A DNA stretch of 33,161 bases from Candidatus Uhrbacteria bacterium RIFCSPHIGHO2_02_FULL_46_47 (GTDB lineage: Bacteria; Patescibacteriota; Patescibacteriia; GWA2-47-26): positions 1-33,161 of the forward strand of contig MGDU01000005.1 of the NCBI GenBank assembly GCA_001790815.1, written 5' to 3'. Below the pieces are notes generated by a model. It was not told the origin of the DNA. It was given only the letters and a program-made list of their open reading frames with translations, and made no database searches. The position numbers were made by a program, and so were the translations under genes. Below are positions 1-8,348 of this stretch, piece by piece. Every line of letters starts with the position of its first letter. Position 1 is the first letter of the stretch.

Positions 1-48
1 TTTGTTCCATGTTCTTGCGTTACACGTTACACGCTACAAGCTACACAA

Positions 49-1341
49 TCAAAAGCGTAGCTTTTGATTTAGCTCCATTATAGCATGAAACTCGTCAGGA
101 GTCAGGGAGGGTTTGCCAGTTTGTTCCTGTAACTTAAGCACTTGCTCGGGAGAGGCGCGACTAATCATGGTCTTGTGCACAATTTGAAAATACTCTTGGT
201 TAAGCGGCGATTTGCGCCAGGCCTCAATGCCTTGCGCGCGCCGCACAATTGATTCCTTTTGCAAAAACTCTATTTTAGAAACAATCTTTTGCGCGCGCTC
301 CTGCGAAGTCCCGGCCAGCCGCCTGAAATCTTCAAGGGTGAGGATTGCTAGTTCCTCAATCGGCCCCACAAATTTCGGCGCCATCCGCACATCGGTGACT
401 TTTGAAGAAGGGGTAGAACGTAGTATGTAGGACGTAGTGGAAGATGGTGTGGCAGGCGGGAGTACGGTTTTCATTGTAGTGACCTGGTCACGGGTTGCGC
501 CTGCGGCAGTGACCTGGTCACGAACAATATTTTTTACTGCATTCACTTGTGGCTCCTTTTTAGGAATTTCCACTTTTGGTTTTGGAATTTCCTTGGGAAT
601 TGGGATTTGTTTGGAAATTGGTAATTGGGATTTGTAAATTCCGCCGGTAAGGCGGCTATACCGCTCTTCCAACTCCTGCTCCTCTTTCTTTCTGCTTTCC
701 TCATCCCGCCTTCCCGCATCCTCTGCCTGTTTCTTTTTCCACTCCTCAATCCGCTTTGCTTCCAGCGCCTTCCATTTTCCCTGAAACTCCCCAAATGCTT
801 TCTCAATAATTTTCATCACCCGAATTACATCTAATTCGCTAATCTCTAATCCGCCAATTCGCTTATTCCGATTAAGCATCTCACGCGTCTCCAACGTATC
901 CCGCACATCCCGCAAACGCGATGACACAATAGTTCGAAACCGCTTTTGCAACAATGAATCGCCTCCAAAAAGCTGAGCTTCTGCCGCAGGCGCAACCCGA
1001 AGCTCAGCTTTGACATTTTCAATAACCCGATCAATCACTTCTTCCAACTCAACGCGCAAAGGATGCTCCTCATGCGAAACCGGAACCACAGATTTTTGAA
1101 CCACAGATGTTGGTAACACAGATTTCACAGATGATCTTTGTGTTATCTGTGCTGGTTGTATCTGTGGTTTTGCCTTCTCCATCTTCTCATATTCCTCCTG
1201 GCTAACCCCCTTCGGCAAATCAACAACTCCTAATTCCTGATTCCTAATTCCTAATTCATCTTTGCCATACGGCAAAAGCTCTTCCCCGCGCAGGATATAC
1301 CATTTTCCATCTTGTCCTTTAACTAAGATTTCATCATTCAT
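49..1341 (-). CDS. Conserved-hypothetical-type charged/coiled-coil protein; likely ATG at 1341 (the 1365 start in the track is TTG)
   Basis: Long ORF; ATGAATGATGAA (MNDEILVKGQDGKW) start; several repeat-derived low-complexity segments in the middle. Confidence 0.7.
   Translation of the reverse strand: MNDEILVKGQDGKWYILRGEELLPYGKDELGIRNQELGVVDLPKGVSQEEYEKMEKAKPQIQPAQITQRSSVKSVLPTSVVQKSVVPVSHEEHPLRVELEEVIDRVIENVKAELRVAPAAEAQLFGGDSLLQKRFRTIVSSRLRDVRDTLETREMLNRNKRIGGLEISELDVIRVMKIIEKAFGEFQGKWKALEAKRIEEWKKKQAEDAGRRDEESRKKEEQELEERYSRLTGGIYKSQLPISKQIPIPKEIPKPKVEIPKKEPQVNAVKNIVRDQVTAAGATRDQVTTMKTVLPPATPSSTTSYILRSTPSSKVTDVRMAPKFVGPIEELAILTLEDFRRLAGTSQERAQKIVSKIEFLQKESIVRRAQGIEAWRKSPLNQEYFQIVHKTMISRASPEQVLKLQEQTGKPSLTPDEFHAIMELNQKLRF
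479..521. repeat. Modular element: GTGACCTGGTCAC - GGGTTGCGCCTGCGGCA - GTGACCTGGTCAC
   Basis: 13-nt palindromic arms flank a 17-nt core; in-frame VRDQVTAAGATRDQVT. Confidence 0.9.
969..1011. repeat. Modular element: AAAGCTGAGCTTC - TGCCGCAGGCGCAACCC - GAAGCTCAGCTTT (core is the exact reverse complement of the 492-508 core)
   Basis: Same 13/17/13 architecture; in-frame KAELRVAPAAEAQLF. Confidence 0.9.
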
Positions 1342-1358
1342 AGTATTGTGGATAACTC

Positions 1359-1387
1359 TTGACAACTCCCCCTTTTAGTTGTATATT
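1359..1387 (+). promoter_or_regulatory. sigma70-like promoter: TTGACA (1359-1364), 17-nt spacer, TATATT (1382-1387)
   Basis: Near-consensus boxes with optimal spacing in an intergenic gap. Confidence 0.6.
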
Positions 1388-1392
1388 AATAT

Positions 1393-1460
1393 TGCAAGTG
1401 ATCGCAGGGTCATTTGTTATCAACTGCAGGATCCCGCTCAAAAGGCGGGATTCTTTGCGT
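1393..1460 (+). ncRNA. Candidate small RNA: stem-loop 1393-1402/1419-1428 followed by hairpin ATCCCGC(1431-1437)/GCGGGAT(1445-1451) and a T-rich tail
   Basis: Promoter upstream, two hairpins, terminator-like end, no ORF. Confidence 0.45.
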
Positions 1461-1471
1461 TTCGCCCCCTC

Positions 1472-1499
1472 TTGACAGTAATTATACATGTGATAGAAT
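1472..1499 (+). promoter_or_regulatory. sigma70 promoter: TTGACA (1472-1477), 16-nt spacer, extended -10 TGATAGAAT (1491-1499)
   Basis: Perfect -35, TGn extended -10, near-consensus -10. Confidence 0.75.
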
Positions 1500-1505
1500 G
1501 ATAGT

Positions 1506-1599
1506 GAAAGCAACAGCCGAATACTTCCCTTTAGGTAGGTGCTCCGAGTTACATCGGAGATAGGCTGCGCCCCCTAACCATGGGGGTTTTGTTTTTTTT
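1506..1599 (+). ncRNA. Candidate ncRNA (~94 nt) with a predicted three-way junction and its own terminator
   Basis: P1 CAGCC(1514-1518)/GGCTG(1563-1567); P2 around 1523-1540; P3 CTCCGA(1542-1547)/TCGGAG(1554-1559); terminator CCCCC/GGGGG plus T-run 1570-1599. Confidence 0.6.
1570..1599 (+). terminator. Intrinsic terminator CCCCCtaaccatGGGGGttttgtttttttt
   Basis: GC stem plus T-run. Confidence 0.75.
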
Positions 1600-1613
1600 G
1601 ATCATTACATTGG

Positions 1614-2197
1614 TCAGATTTCTTCAATCAGATCATTACTCATACCCTGTTCATATAATTCTACCATGACTTCATCGCCTTCCGTAGCATCTCTAACAAA
1701 ACCGGCTATTGCATCGGCAAGGCGAAGCAATGGATCACTTTGCTCTCGCCCTCCTCGTACCTTGCGTACTTCAATGTTAAGTCGCCTAAGTCCTGCGGCA
1801 AATCGATGCCATTCAGATTGTAGTAACCCATCAACCATTATAGTAGTTTCATAAGGATGCTTTGCTTTTTGAAGAATTGCTTTTGCGGTTGTAAAAATAG
1901 TCAAATCAAGGTATGATTTACCATCCTCATATTTCGAATAAAATAATGATCTTCCGAATGCGCCGCTGGCGATGAGTTCACGAATATATTGTGTCTGCGC
2001 ATCTTGTTGGTATGGAACCATTTGCGCGTCCCTTTACGGCTGACTCGCTCAATTAATTCAAGCTTGGCCTGTAGGGTTTCTCTATCATGGTCTAATACTA
2101 CGACTGCCACAAGAAAAAAGTTTCCTTTAGTATCTTGCCCGGTCTCATCAACGTAACAGTATATTTTCTGCATACTTTTGTTTTTATACCTTTTCAC
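1614..2197 (-). pseudogene. DUF3800-like protein interrupted by a frameshift near 1995-2020
   Basis: N-part MQKIYCYVDETGQDTKGNFFLVAVVVL...KWFHTNKMRR continues in another frame as ...YIRELIASGAFGRSLFYSKYEDGKSYLDL...; the two overlapping ORFs together make one DUF3800-like chain. Confidence 0.65.
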
Positions 2198-2329
2198 TTA
2201 TTCTTCGCCCTGCATTCTACATTCTACATTTTCAATTCTTCCATTTAAAAGCTCCACTTCCTTGATCAAAGTACGCCATGTCAAAATATTCCGGTTTGCC
2301 TTTTTCCTTTAAGGTACATACCAGCCCGC

Positions 2330-2358
2330 TTGACATAATGGACAAACTATACTATCCT
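2330..2358 (+). promoter_or_regulatory. Promoter TTGACA (2330-2335) - 17 nt - TATCCT (2353-2358)
   Basis: Consensus -35 and acceptable -10 upstream of an RBS and small ORF. Confidence 0.5.
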
Positions 2359-2386
2359 ATGGGCGTATCTAGATAAGGAGGGAACC

Positions 2387-2638
2387 ATGGCAGATCCCGG
2401 CGGACACAGCAGTGGAGACAGCTACGTCGCAACGATTGTCAGCGTAGGAATACCCTTTGTGTTGCTCCCTGTCGCTATCGTAGTCATTGCGGTGAAAGAT
2501 GGCCTACAGGCGCTTCTTGCCAAAAAGGAGGTGCGCGAGGATCCGCACGAAGCCGCTCTCAAACGGATCCGATTCTTCATCAACAATCCTGACTACCGCC
2601 ACCCCGATCCCCCTGCCAGCCGCTCCGATCATCACTAG
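2387..2638 (+). CDS. Small single-TM hypothetical protein (83 aa)
   Basis: AAGGAGGG RBS at 2375-2382, ATG 2387, one hydrophobic segment (IVSVGIPFVLLPVAIVVIAV), promoter upstream and terminator downstream. Confidence 0.65.
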   Translation: MADPGGHSSGDSYVATIVSVGIPFVLLPVAIVVIAVKDGLQALLAKKEVREDPHEAALKRIRFFINNPDYRHPDPPASRSDHH

Positions 2639-2671
2639 GGAACGCCCGCACGCGTTCCCTTCTTTTTTTTA
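2637..2671 (+). terminator. Intrinsic terminator GGGAACGC...GCGTTCCC plus T-run
   Basis: Hairpin followed by TTCTTTTTTTT. Confidence 0.8.
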
Positions 2672-4000
2672 TAATTTCCACACAAACATCTTTAATTGCG
2701 CGTCAAAATAGGCCATGCCAAAATATTGCGGCTTGCCCGTGCTTTTCATAAGATTTCCAAGCCGTGCGGCGAATTTTGCCGATTCCGCTTCAGTCATTTT
2801 CAGCGCGCCAATAAGAAGCGCGCGCAAAAATTGCGCCGCATACTGCGGGGCAGACGGCTGAATCTTAAATCCTTCAAGCGCGGCGTCTTTTCCTTGGCCG
2901 CGAAGATATTCCTCATAAAACGCGCGCCATTTTTCCGATTGGCCAAGCATCATATCAAGAGCACCGCGCTGCGCCAGCAAAACCAACGCGGCAAGCGCCT
3001 TGTTTTTAAGCGGCCCTTTGCCAGGCCCCGGAAGCGCCGCGTCATAACAAATATCCGATATCAGCTGGGTTGACTGCGCAGTGGTTTTTAGTTTTTCAAG
3101 CTCACTTGCAACCTCTTTTGGCAATGGCTCGGAAAATGCGCGCCGCGCCCGCGCAATAAGCTCGGTTTGATCTTTTTTAAACCGCTCCACGCGCTCAATA
3201 AGCGGAAGATTTGGATAAGCAAAAAATCCTTTTTGCTTCATTCGCGCCAGCACTTCTTCAGTTTTTTTGTCGCGCACCTCCTCAGCGCGCCCCTTGCGAA
3301 ATACTACCAGCTTTCCATTGCGTTCAAAAACATAGTCTTCTTCAATCCCTCCGGCTTCCATGGATGAAATTTTCAATTGCTCGTAAACATCAATTAATTT
3401 TTTCACTTTTCCCCGATCCGCATCCTTAAGCCCTTTGGTATTAAGAGAGCTGGTAAGGTATGTTGTTTTTATAAGAGTGGACGCTCTTCCACCTCCTACT
3501 GCTTTTACATAGTCGCCAGTCCAATTTCCAACAGTGCCGAGCACGCGCCTTTCTCCTTCCTGGAGAGTTACCTCAGTTAGCGGCTCGTCGTTTGCCGCAA
3601 GCGCGGCGCGCAATTTTTGTTTAAACGGATCGCGTTCTTCAAATACATAGATGCGCACAAGTTTTGCTTCAATTTTTTGCCAAAGATCAATATCCGGGTG
3701 CAAAAGCGCAACTGTCGCATGCGTTCTTAAAAATTCCTCAACTTCCTGCTCGGAAAGCGCAGGAAGTGCGCAAGCGGCAAGCAGACGCGCGAGGCGCTCA
3801 TACTCCGCGGCCGCGGTTTTTTCTTCCAAAGAAGCGCTTTTTTTCGCCTCCTCTATCAGCCACGCAAGATAACGATAAGATTGCAAAGCTTCAGCGACAT
3901 CATCATCAAAAACCAGGTTGTTAACCAATTCATTCCAAGTGTCGCGCACATACGACGGCGCTAAAGCCATGGGTTCTTTGGAAATAGTAGGAAGTGGCAT
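2669..4000 (-). CDS. Hypothetical protein (443 aa)
   Basis: Long ORF, 4 nt from the neighbouring co-directional ORF. Confidence 0.75.
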   Translation of the reverse strand: MPLPTISKEPMALAPSYVRDTWNELVNNLVFDDDVAEALQSYRYLAWLIEEAKKSASLEEKTAAAEYERLARLLAACALPALSEQEVEEFLRTHATVALLHPDIDLWQKIEAKLVRIYVFEERDPFKQKLRAALAANDEPLTEVTLQEGERRVLGTVGNWTGDYVKAVGGGRASTLIKTTYLTSSLNTKGLKDADRGKVKKLIDVYEQLKISSMEAGGIEEDYVFERNGKLVVFRKGRAEEVRDKKTEEVLARMKQKGFFAYPNLPLIERVERFKKDQTELIARARRAFSEPLPKEVASELEKLKTTAQSTQLISDICYDAALPGPGKGPLKNKALAALVLLAQRGALDMMLGQSEKWRAFYEEYLRGQGKDAALEGFKIQPSAPQYAAQFLRALLIGALKMTEAESAKFAARLGNLMKSTGKPQYFGMAYFDAQLKMFVWKL

Positions 4001-4003
4001 ATT

Positions 4004-5338
4004 TTATGCGGCGGCGCGTTCTCGTAATTTTTGCGCCTCGTACACTTTTCGGGCTTCTCCTATGCGCGTGATTAATTTTTTCAATCCATCCATGGTAATA
4101 GTTTGCGCTTTTACTTTTTCTTCTGTTTCCTCCCCTGCCAAACGCTTAACCAGCGGTTCAGGTAATCCGGCATCGCGCAACAGTTGCTTATGACGCGCCG
4201 GATCTTTGTCAATAAATTCCTTAAACTTTGTTCTCAAATTTAAATTAAATTCCTTTTTATCAAACTGCGCAGTCATGTATTCCGCTTCTTTTGCAAAAAA
4301 TAACAATCCCAAAAGCGCAGGAGTAAAGCTTCGGCCAATATCTCCTCGGCGATAATCTCCAAGATTTCCTTCTTCCCAATCAATCTCTTCTCCGCCGTAA
4401 GCCAGCCGATTCAGTCCACGGGCAATAGCGCGAGGATCACGCGTTTTTCCTATTTCAATCGTGCATTCCAGCGCATGTTCCTCTTCGGACATTTGCACAA
4501 ATCTTCCGCTCACATCGCGCTTGACCACGCGCGCAACTTCCCAATGCCCGATTTTTTCAGCCGCATAAGATATGTCGCTTTGGAGCATATACGCTTCCTG
4601 CTCGCCCATGCCCAATGGATGAGTGCTGGGATCTTGCGGAAGATGGTCCAGTTTTCTCCAAATGGGTTCGCCGGCTTCATCGCGCATGCTTCTGCCCGTT
4701 ACCGGATCTTTATCTGTACGGCCAATCAGCACTTCATTAACAAAATCATGCATTCCCTGCATGGTTGAGGGATAGCCAAACCAGTTAGTAAGTTCATTTT
4801 CATTTCCGTCATTGGTAAGCTTTCTCATAATCGCATCCGCGCGCGGCACATCTTTATGATGCAAAGCATCTTCAAAAAATCCCACCAGTTCCGACCAGTT
4901 GTCAGTGGCCAGCTCCTTGAATTTCTTAAGCGAAGTTTCGCGAATCTGGCGCATGGCTTCAAACATTTCCGGCGCTTTAAAGGTCCGCGCCTCACGCTCA
5001 AGCTGTTCTGCTTCAGCTTTAAGCCGTTCCATTTCTGCTTTATTAAGCGCGATGACTTTTTTGCGCTCGGCATCCGGAAGCGCGGCAAGGCGCGCTTGCT
5101 CTTGCATAAGCGCGGTTTGAGTATCAAACTCTTTCATTTTCTTTGTCCGCTCCTGCTCATCCGGAATAGCCGCGATTCTCTCAAGCTCCTCGGAAGTTGT
5201 CAAAATCATCTCTAAATACGCGGCCTCATCCGCGCTTAATCTTGACCGCGCCTCTTCTGCTTCAAGTTCAGCTATATTAAGCTCAAATCCTTCCTCAGCG
5301 GGTTTTTTTTCTTCTTTTGGTCTTTTTGGCTCTGCCAT
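4004..5338 (-). CDS. Hypothetical, charged N-terminal coiled-coil protein (444 aa)
   Basis: Long ORF; MAEPKRPKEEKK... Glu/Ala/Lys-rich. Confidence 0.75.
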   Translation of the reverse strand: MAEPKRPKEEKKPAEEGFELNIAELEAEEARSRLSADEAAYLEMILTTSEELERIAAIPDEQERTKKMKEFDTQTALMQEQARLAALPDAERKKVIALNKAEMERLKAEAEQLEREARTFKAPEMFEAMRQIRETSLKKFKELATDNWSELVGFFEDALHHKDVPRADAIMRKLTNDGNENELTNWFGYPSTMQGMHDFVNEVLIGRTDKDPVTGRSMRDEAGEPIWRKLDHLPQDPSTHPLGMGEQEAYMLQSDISYAAEKIGHWEVARVVKRDVSGRFVQMSEEEHALECTIEIGKTRDPRAIARGLNRLAYGGEEIDWEEGNLGDYRRGDIGRSFTPALLGLLFFAKEAEYMTAQFDKKEFNLNLRTKFKEFIDKDPARHKQLLRDAGLPEPLVKRLAGEETEEKVKAQTITMDGLKKLITRIGEARKVYEAQKLRERAAA

Positions 5339-5387
5339 ATCTTTAATCTATTTCAATTATACGCTAAAAATATCCTGCTGTCCATAA

Positions 5388-7946
5388 TTACTTGCGCACA
5401 TATTTGTTCAAAATCGCTCGCGCTTCCGACGAGTTAATTGCGCGATCAAGAGCTTCCGCGTCGCTTGGCGCCAATTTATCTTGGAGTGTGGTTTTAATTT
5501 CATTTCTGAGCTCTTCCAGTGTTTTTCCAGTTGCGGAGGCGGCAGTCATTCTAATCCGCATATCAATGCCTTTGTTCCTATCCTCAAGCCAGCGTGCGGC
5601 CAACGCGTCTGCATCCAGCCCGGACGTACTTTCCGCATCGCGCTGGCGCTGGCGATAATTCTGAACCATGCTTAAAAGCTTTTTTTCAGCATCCGTGCCT
5701 GATGCCACGCCGCCCATTTCCGCGTTTACTTTTATCCTTGTGCGCTCCATTTTCTTTTTAGTAACCTCCCCTTGCGCTCCTTTTACATCAGTATGCGCGT
5801 TTTCTACATCAGGACTAATACTTCTAAGCGCGTCGGAAAACTTAGAATAAAGATCATCTCCTTTGTCAGTAATACTTGCCGTTTTATCATCATGATCTTT
5901 TTTGCGCTTTTCAAGCGCTTGGCGCGGTTCTTCATATTTTTTGTCATGCTCATCTGTTCTATTGTCTACCTCAATTTGAAGCTGTGGCAGCTTATTTTCA
6001 ATATCCTTAAATTCTGCTTCTTCTTCATCAGTGCGCGCATATCCCGTCGTTTCTAATTCGCTTTTGCGCGAGGTTAGACGCTCTTGTTGCGCTTTTAATG
6101 GCGCCGTGTCTATTTCCAGCTCCAGATTAATCTGCGCTTCTTCATTTTCAATGCGCGCGCCTTCTTCAGTATTGTCCATAAACTCTGCTTCCACTTTTTT
6201 TCTGTCTTTTTCAAAATCCTTAATCAAACCGCTTGCTTTGCCGCGATCATCCTTGGAAAGGCCGCCCAGCGCGCTGTCCAGACCTTTACGCGCGTCTTTT
6301 TCCTCGCCTTCAGCTTCTTCAACTGCTTCCCCGGCTTTTTTGCCTTGATCTTTCCAATGTTGCTGTCTAGATCTGACAAGATTGCTTTTTCCTTGCTTAA
6401 CCATGGCGCCGGAATGTCCCGCATCCTGTTCCTGCATTTCACTATATGCTCCCATGCCGCGCGATATTATTTGATGATCCATCATTTTTGTGCGCAACTC
6501 CTGCGCCTTAAGCAAACGATCACGCGCCTCGCTCGGACCGCCTTTAGCCGCGCTTTTTAAAAATCCCATGGGATTTTCCAACGTGTCAATTGGAGAAGCA
6601 CCCGCGGCTAAAAGCCGGACTAGGCCGCTCTTGGATTGCAATCTTTGCATTCCTTTTTGCGCAATTGATCTTTGCCGCTTAAGCTGTGAAGTTTCGCGCA
6701 TATGCTTATATGCTTCTTTCCATTTTGAAGGCCGCATTTCAATGCCGGTAGCCGCGGAAAGTCGTTCCACCCCATACCCTACTGCTGGTTTTGCCGCTTT
6801 ATAGGCAAGCCCCGCTGCTAACTTGGTTCCTCTTCGTAATGCGCTCTTGGCCTGGCCAGCTACCCCGGCAATGGCTCCGCCCATTTGTTGCGCCATTTGC
6901 ACGCCGGCCAAAAGCATCATGTTGCCAATGATAAATGAAATAATCGCGTCGGTGTTTCCGACATTTGTACAGGCAAATTGTATTTGGTCTGTGGAAGATA
7001 CTTTTGCGGAGCCGAGCTGTGCCGCCGCGTTTCCTCCACCCACCGTTACAAGCGAAAGCCACAAGAAAAACGCGAGCATTGGCCCAACCATCACATTATT
7101 TTTAAATTCATCCCACCATTGCGTGTAATATTTTTGCCCTTGCGGAAAAGTTCCGGCTAAAAACGCGATCGGCGAAAGCACAGTTAAAAGCCACAGCGAA
7201 ATAATGCGCAAAACCAAAACCGCCAAAATCACCGCGGTGGTAATAATTGAAATAACAACAAAAATAAGCGCCAGAAGCGCTCCGATAAGTATGCCCTGGT
7301 CGCCTGACAATGTGCCCTGCGGACTTGCCGTGCTTTTACAGGCATCTTGATTATATTGAAGCAAATCAATAATTTGAAAAATAGCCGCAAAGTTTCCACC
7401 CGCCGCGGCTTGATAACCATTGACAAAAGTCAGCATGATGACCTGAGAAAAATCAATCATTACTCCCACAATCGTGCGTGAAAAATTCACCAGCACAGCA
7501 AGGATAAGCATTTTAGGAAGGAGTTTTTTATAATGATACTCTTCCTGCCCTAAAATCGTGCCAAACGCGATAATCAAAAGCACCACAATAAAAAACATGT
7601 TGGCAATATCGCGCACAATCACCCAGCCATTAACCACGGCCAAAGAATTTACAAAATCGTTGTATTTTGAAAATGAAACAATGCCGGAAACCAAAATATT
7701 CAAAAGATTGCCTAACAATTTGATCAAAGCCCAGATAATATTGGTAAGCACCCGCAAAATCCAATTACTGCCATCATCGCCGGCATTTTTATCACCTGGT
7801 GTTGCCTCCGCATAAACCGGAGAGACCGCCAAAAACACCGCAAAAACAACTGCCAAGACAACCAAAAAAGTAATCCACTGCTTCTTGTTCCTCTTGAAGC
7901 ATTGCATCATACAGTTATTAAGTATACCACTTCCTGACTTAGGCAC
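5388..7946 (-). CDS. VirB6/TrbL-like polytopic membrane protein with a long C-terminal coiled coil (852 aa)
   Basis: Signal/TM N-terminus and multiple TM segments (RDIANMFFIVVLLIIAFGTIL..., LPKMLILAVLVNFSRTIVG, LTVLSPIAFLAGTFP) typical of T4SS VirB6-like proteins, then a ~450-aa charged coiled coil. Confidence 0.65.
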   Translation of the reverse strand: MPKSGSGILNNCMMQCFKRNKKQWITFLVVLAVVFAVFLAVSPVYAEATPGDKNAGDDGSNWILRVLTNIIWALIKLLGNLLNILVSGIVSFSKYNDFVNSLAVVNGWVIVRDIANMFFIVVLLIIAFGTILGQEEYHYKKLLPKMLILAVLVNFSRTIVGVMIDFSQVIMLTFVNGYQAAAGGNFAAIFQIIDLLQYNQDACKSTASPQGTLSGDQGILIGALLALIFVVISIITTAVILAVLVLRIISLWLLTVLSPIAFLAGTFPQGQKYYTQWWDEFKNNVMVGPMLAFFLWLSLVTVGGGNAAAQLGSAKVSSTDQIQFACTNVGNTDAIISFIIGNMMLLAGVQMAQQMGGAIAGVAGQAKSALRRGTKLAAGLAYKAAKPAVGYGVERLSAATGIEMRPSKWKEAYKHMRETSQLKRQRSIAQKGMQRLQSKSGLVRLLAAGASPIDTLENPMGFLKSAAKGGPSEARDRLLKAQELRTKMMDHQIISRGMGAYSEMQEQDAGHSGAMVKQGKSNLVRSRQQHWKDQGKKAGEAVEEAEGEEKDARKGLDSALGGLSKDDRGKASGLIKDFEKDRKKVEAEFMDNTEEGARIENEEAQINLELEIDTAPLKAQQERLTSRKSELETTGYARTDEEEAEFKDIENKLPQLQIEVDNRTDEHDKKYEEPRQALEKRKKDHDDKTASITDKGDDLYSKFSDALRSISPDVENAHTDVKGAQGEVTKKKMERTRIKVNAEMGGVASGTDAEKKLLSMVQNYRQRQRDAESTSGLDADALAARWLEDRNKGIDMRIRMTAASATGKTLEELRNEIKTTLQDKLAPSDAEALDRAINSSEARAILNKYVRK

Positions 7947-7984
7947 ACAATAATGCTATTGTACAGGCAGGTTCAAACCAAAAT

Positions 7985-8039
7985 CCCCTCACCGGCCTAA
8001 CGGCTCTCCCCTCCCTTAGGAAGAGGGTAGGGTGAGGGT
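7985..8039. repeat. CCCTCACC...CCCTC...GAGGG...GGTGAGGG palindromic repeat
   Basis: cccctcaccggcctaacggctctcccctcccttaggaagagggtagggtgagggt; near-copy at 10745-10804. Confidence 0.8.
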
Positions 8040-8228
8040 CAACCAGGTGGTGTACACCCGTACCAAACGCCACAGGGCCGGCTCCGAACTTTTCGGACCC
8101 GGTCTTTTCTAATTTAATATTTTTCATCAACAAAAAGCTAGAAAATTAAAAGAAAAACTAAAATAAGAAAAACTAAAAAACACTAAAAAACAAGAAAGCT
8201 AAAATATCTTAAAGCTAAAATGCTTCGC

Positions 8229-8262
8229 GTCCAAAAAAGCGACGGCCGCATCTTTTCTGGAT
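8229..8262. repeat. CGGCCG-centred imperfect palindrome, inverted copy of 9035-9068
   Basis: gtccaaaaaagcgacggccgcatcttttctggat; about 31/34 identical to the reverse complement of 9035-9068. Confidence 0.8.
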
Positions 8263-8348
8263 ATGGAATATCTTTGAGATATTTAAGACGCAGATTGAGT
8301 TGGCTTGAGATACAAAACTTTTTATCACTACCACCCTTCCCATTCTTC

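Noticed and set aside
1506-1599. SRP RNA (4.5S) or tRNA identity for ncRNA 2
   Set aside because: No SRP apical-loop motif and no tRNA cloverleaf/T-loop signature seen.
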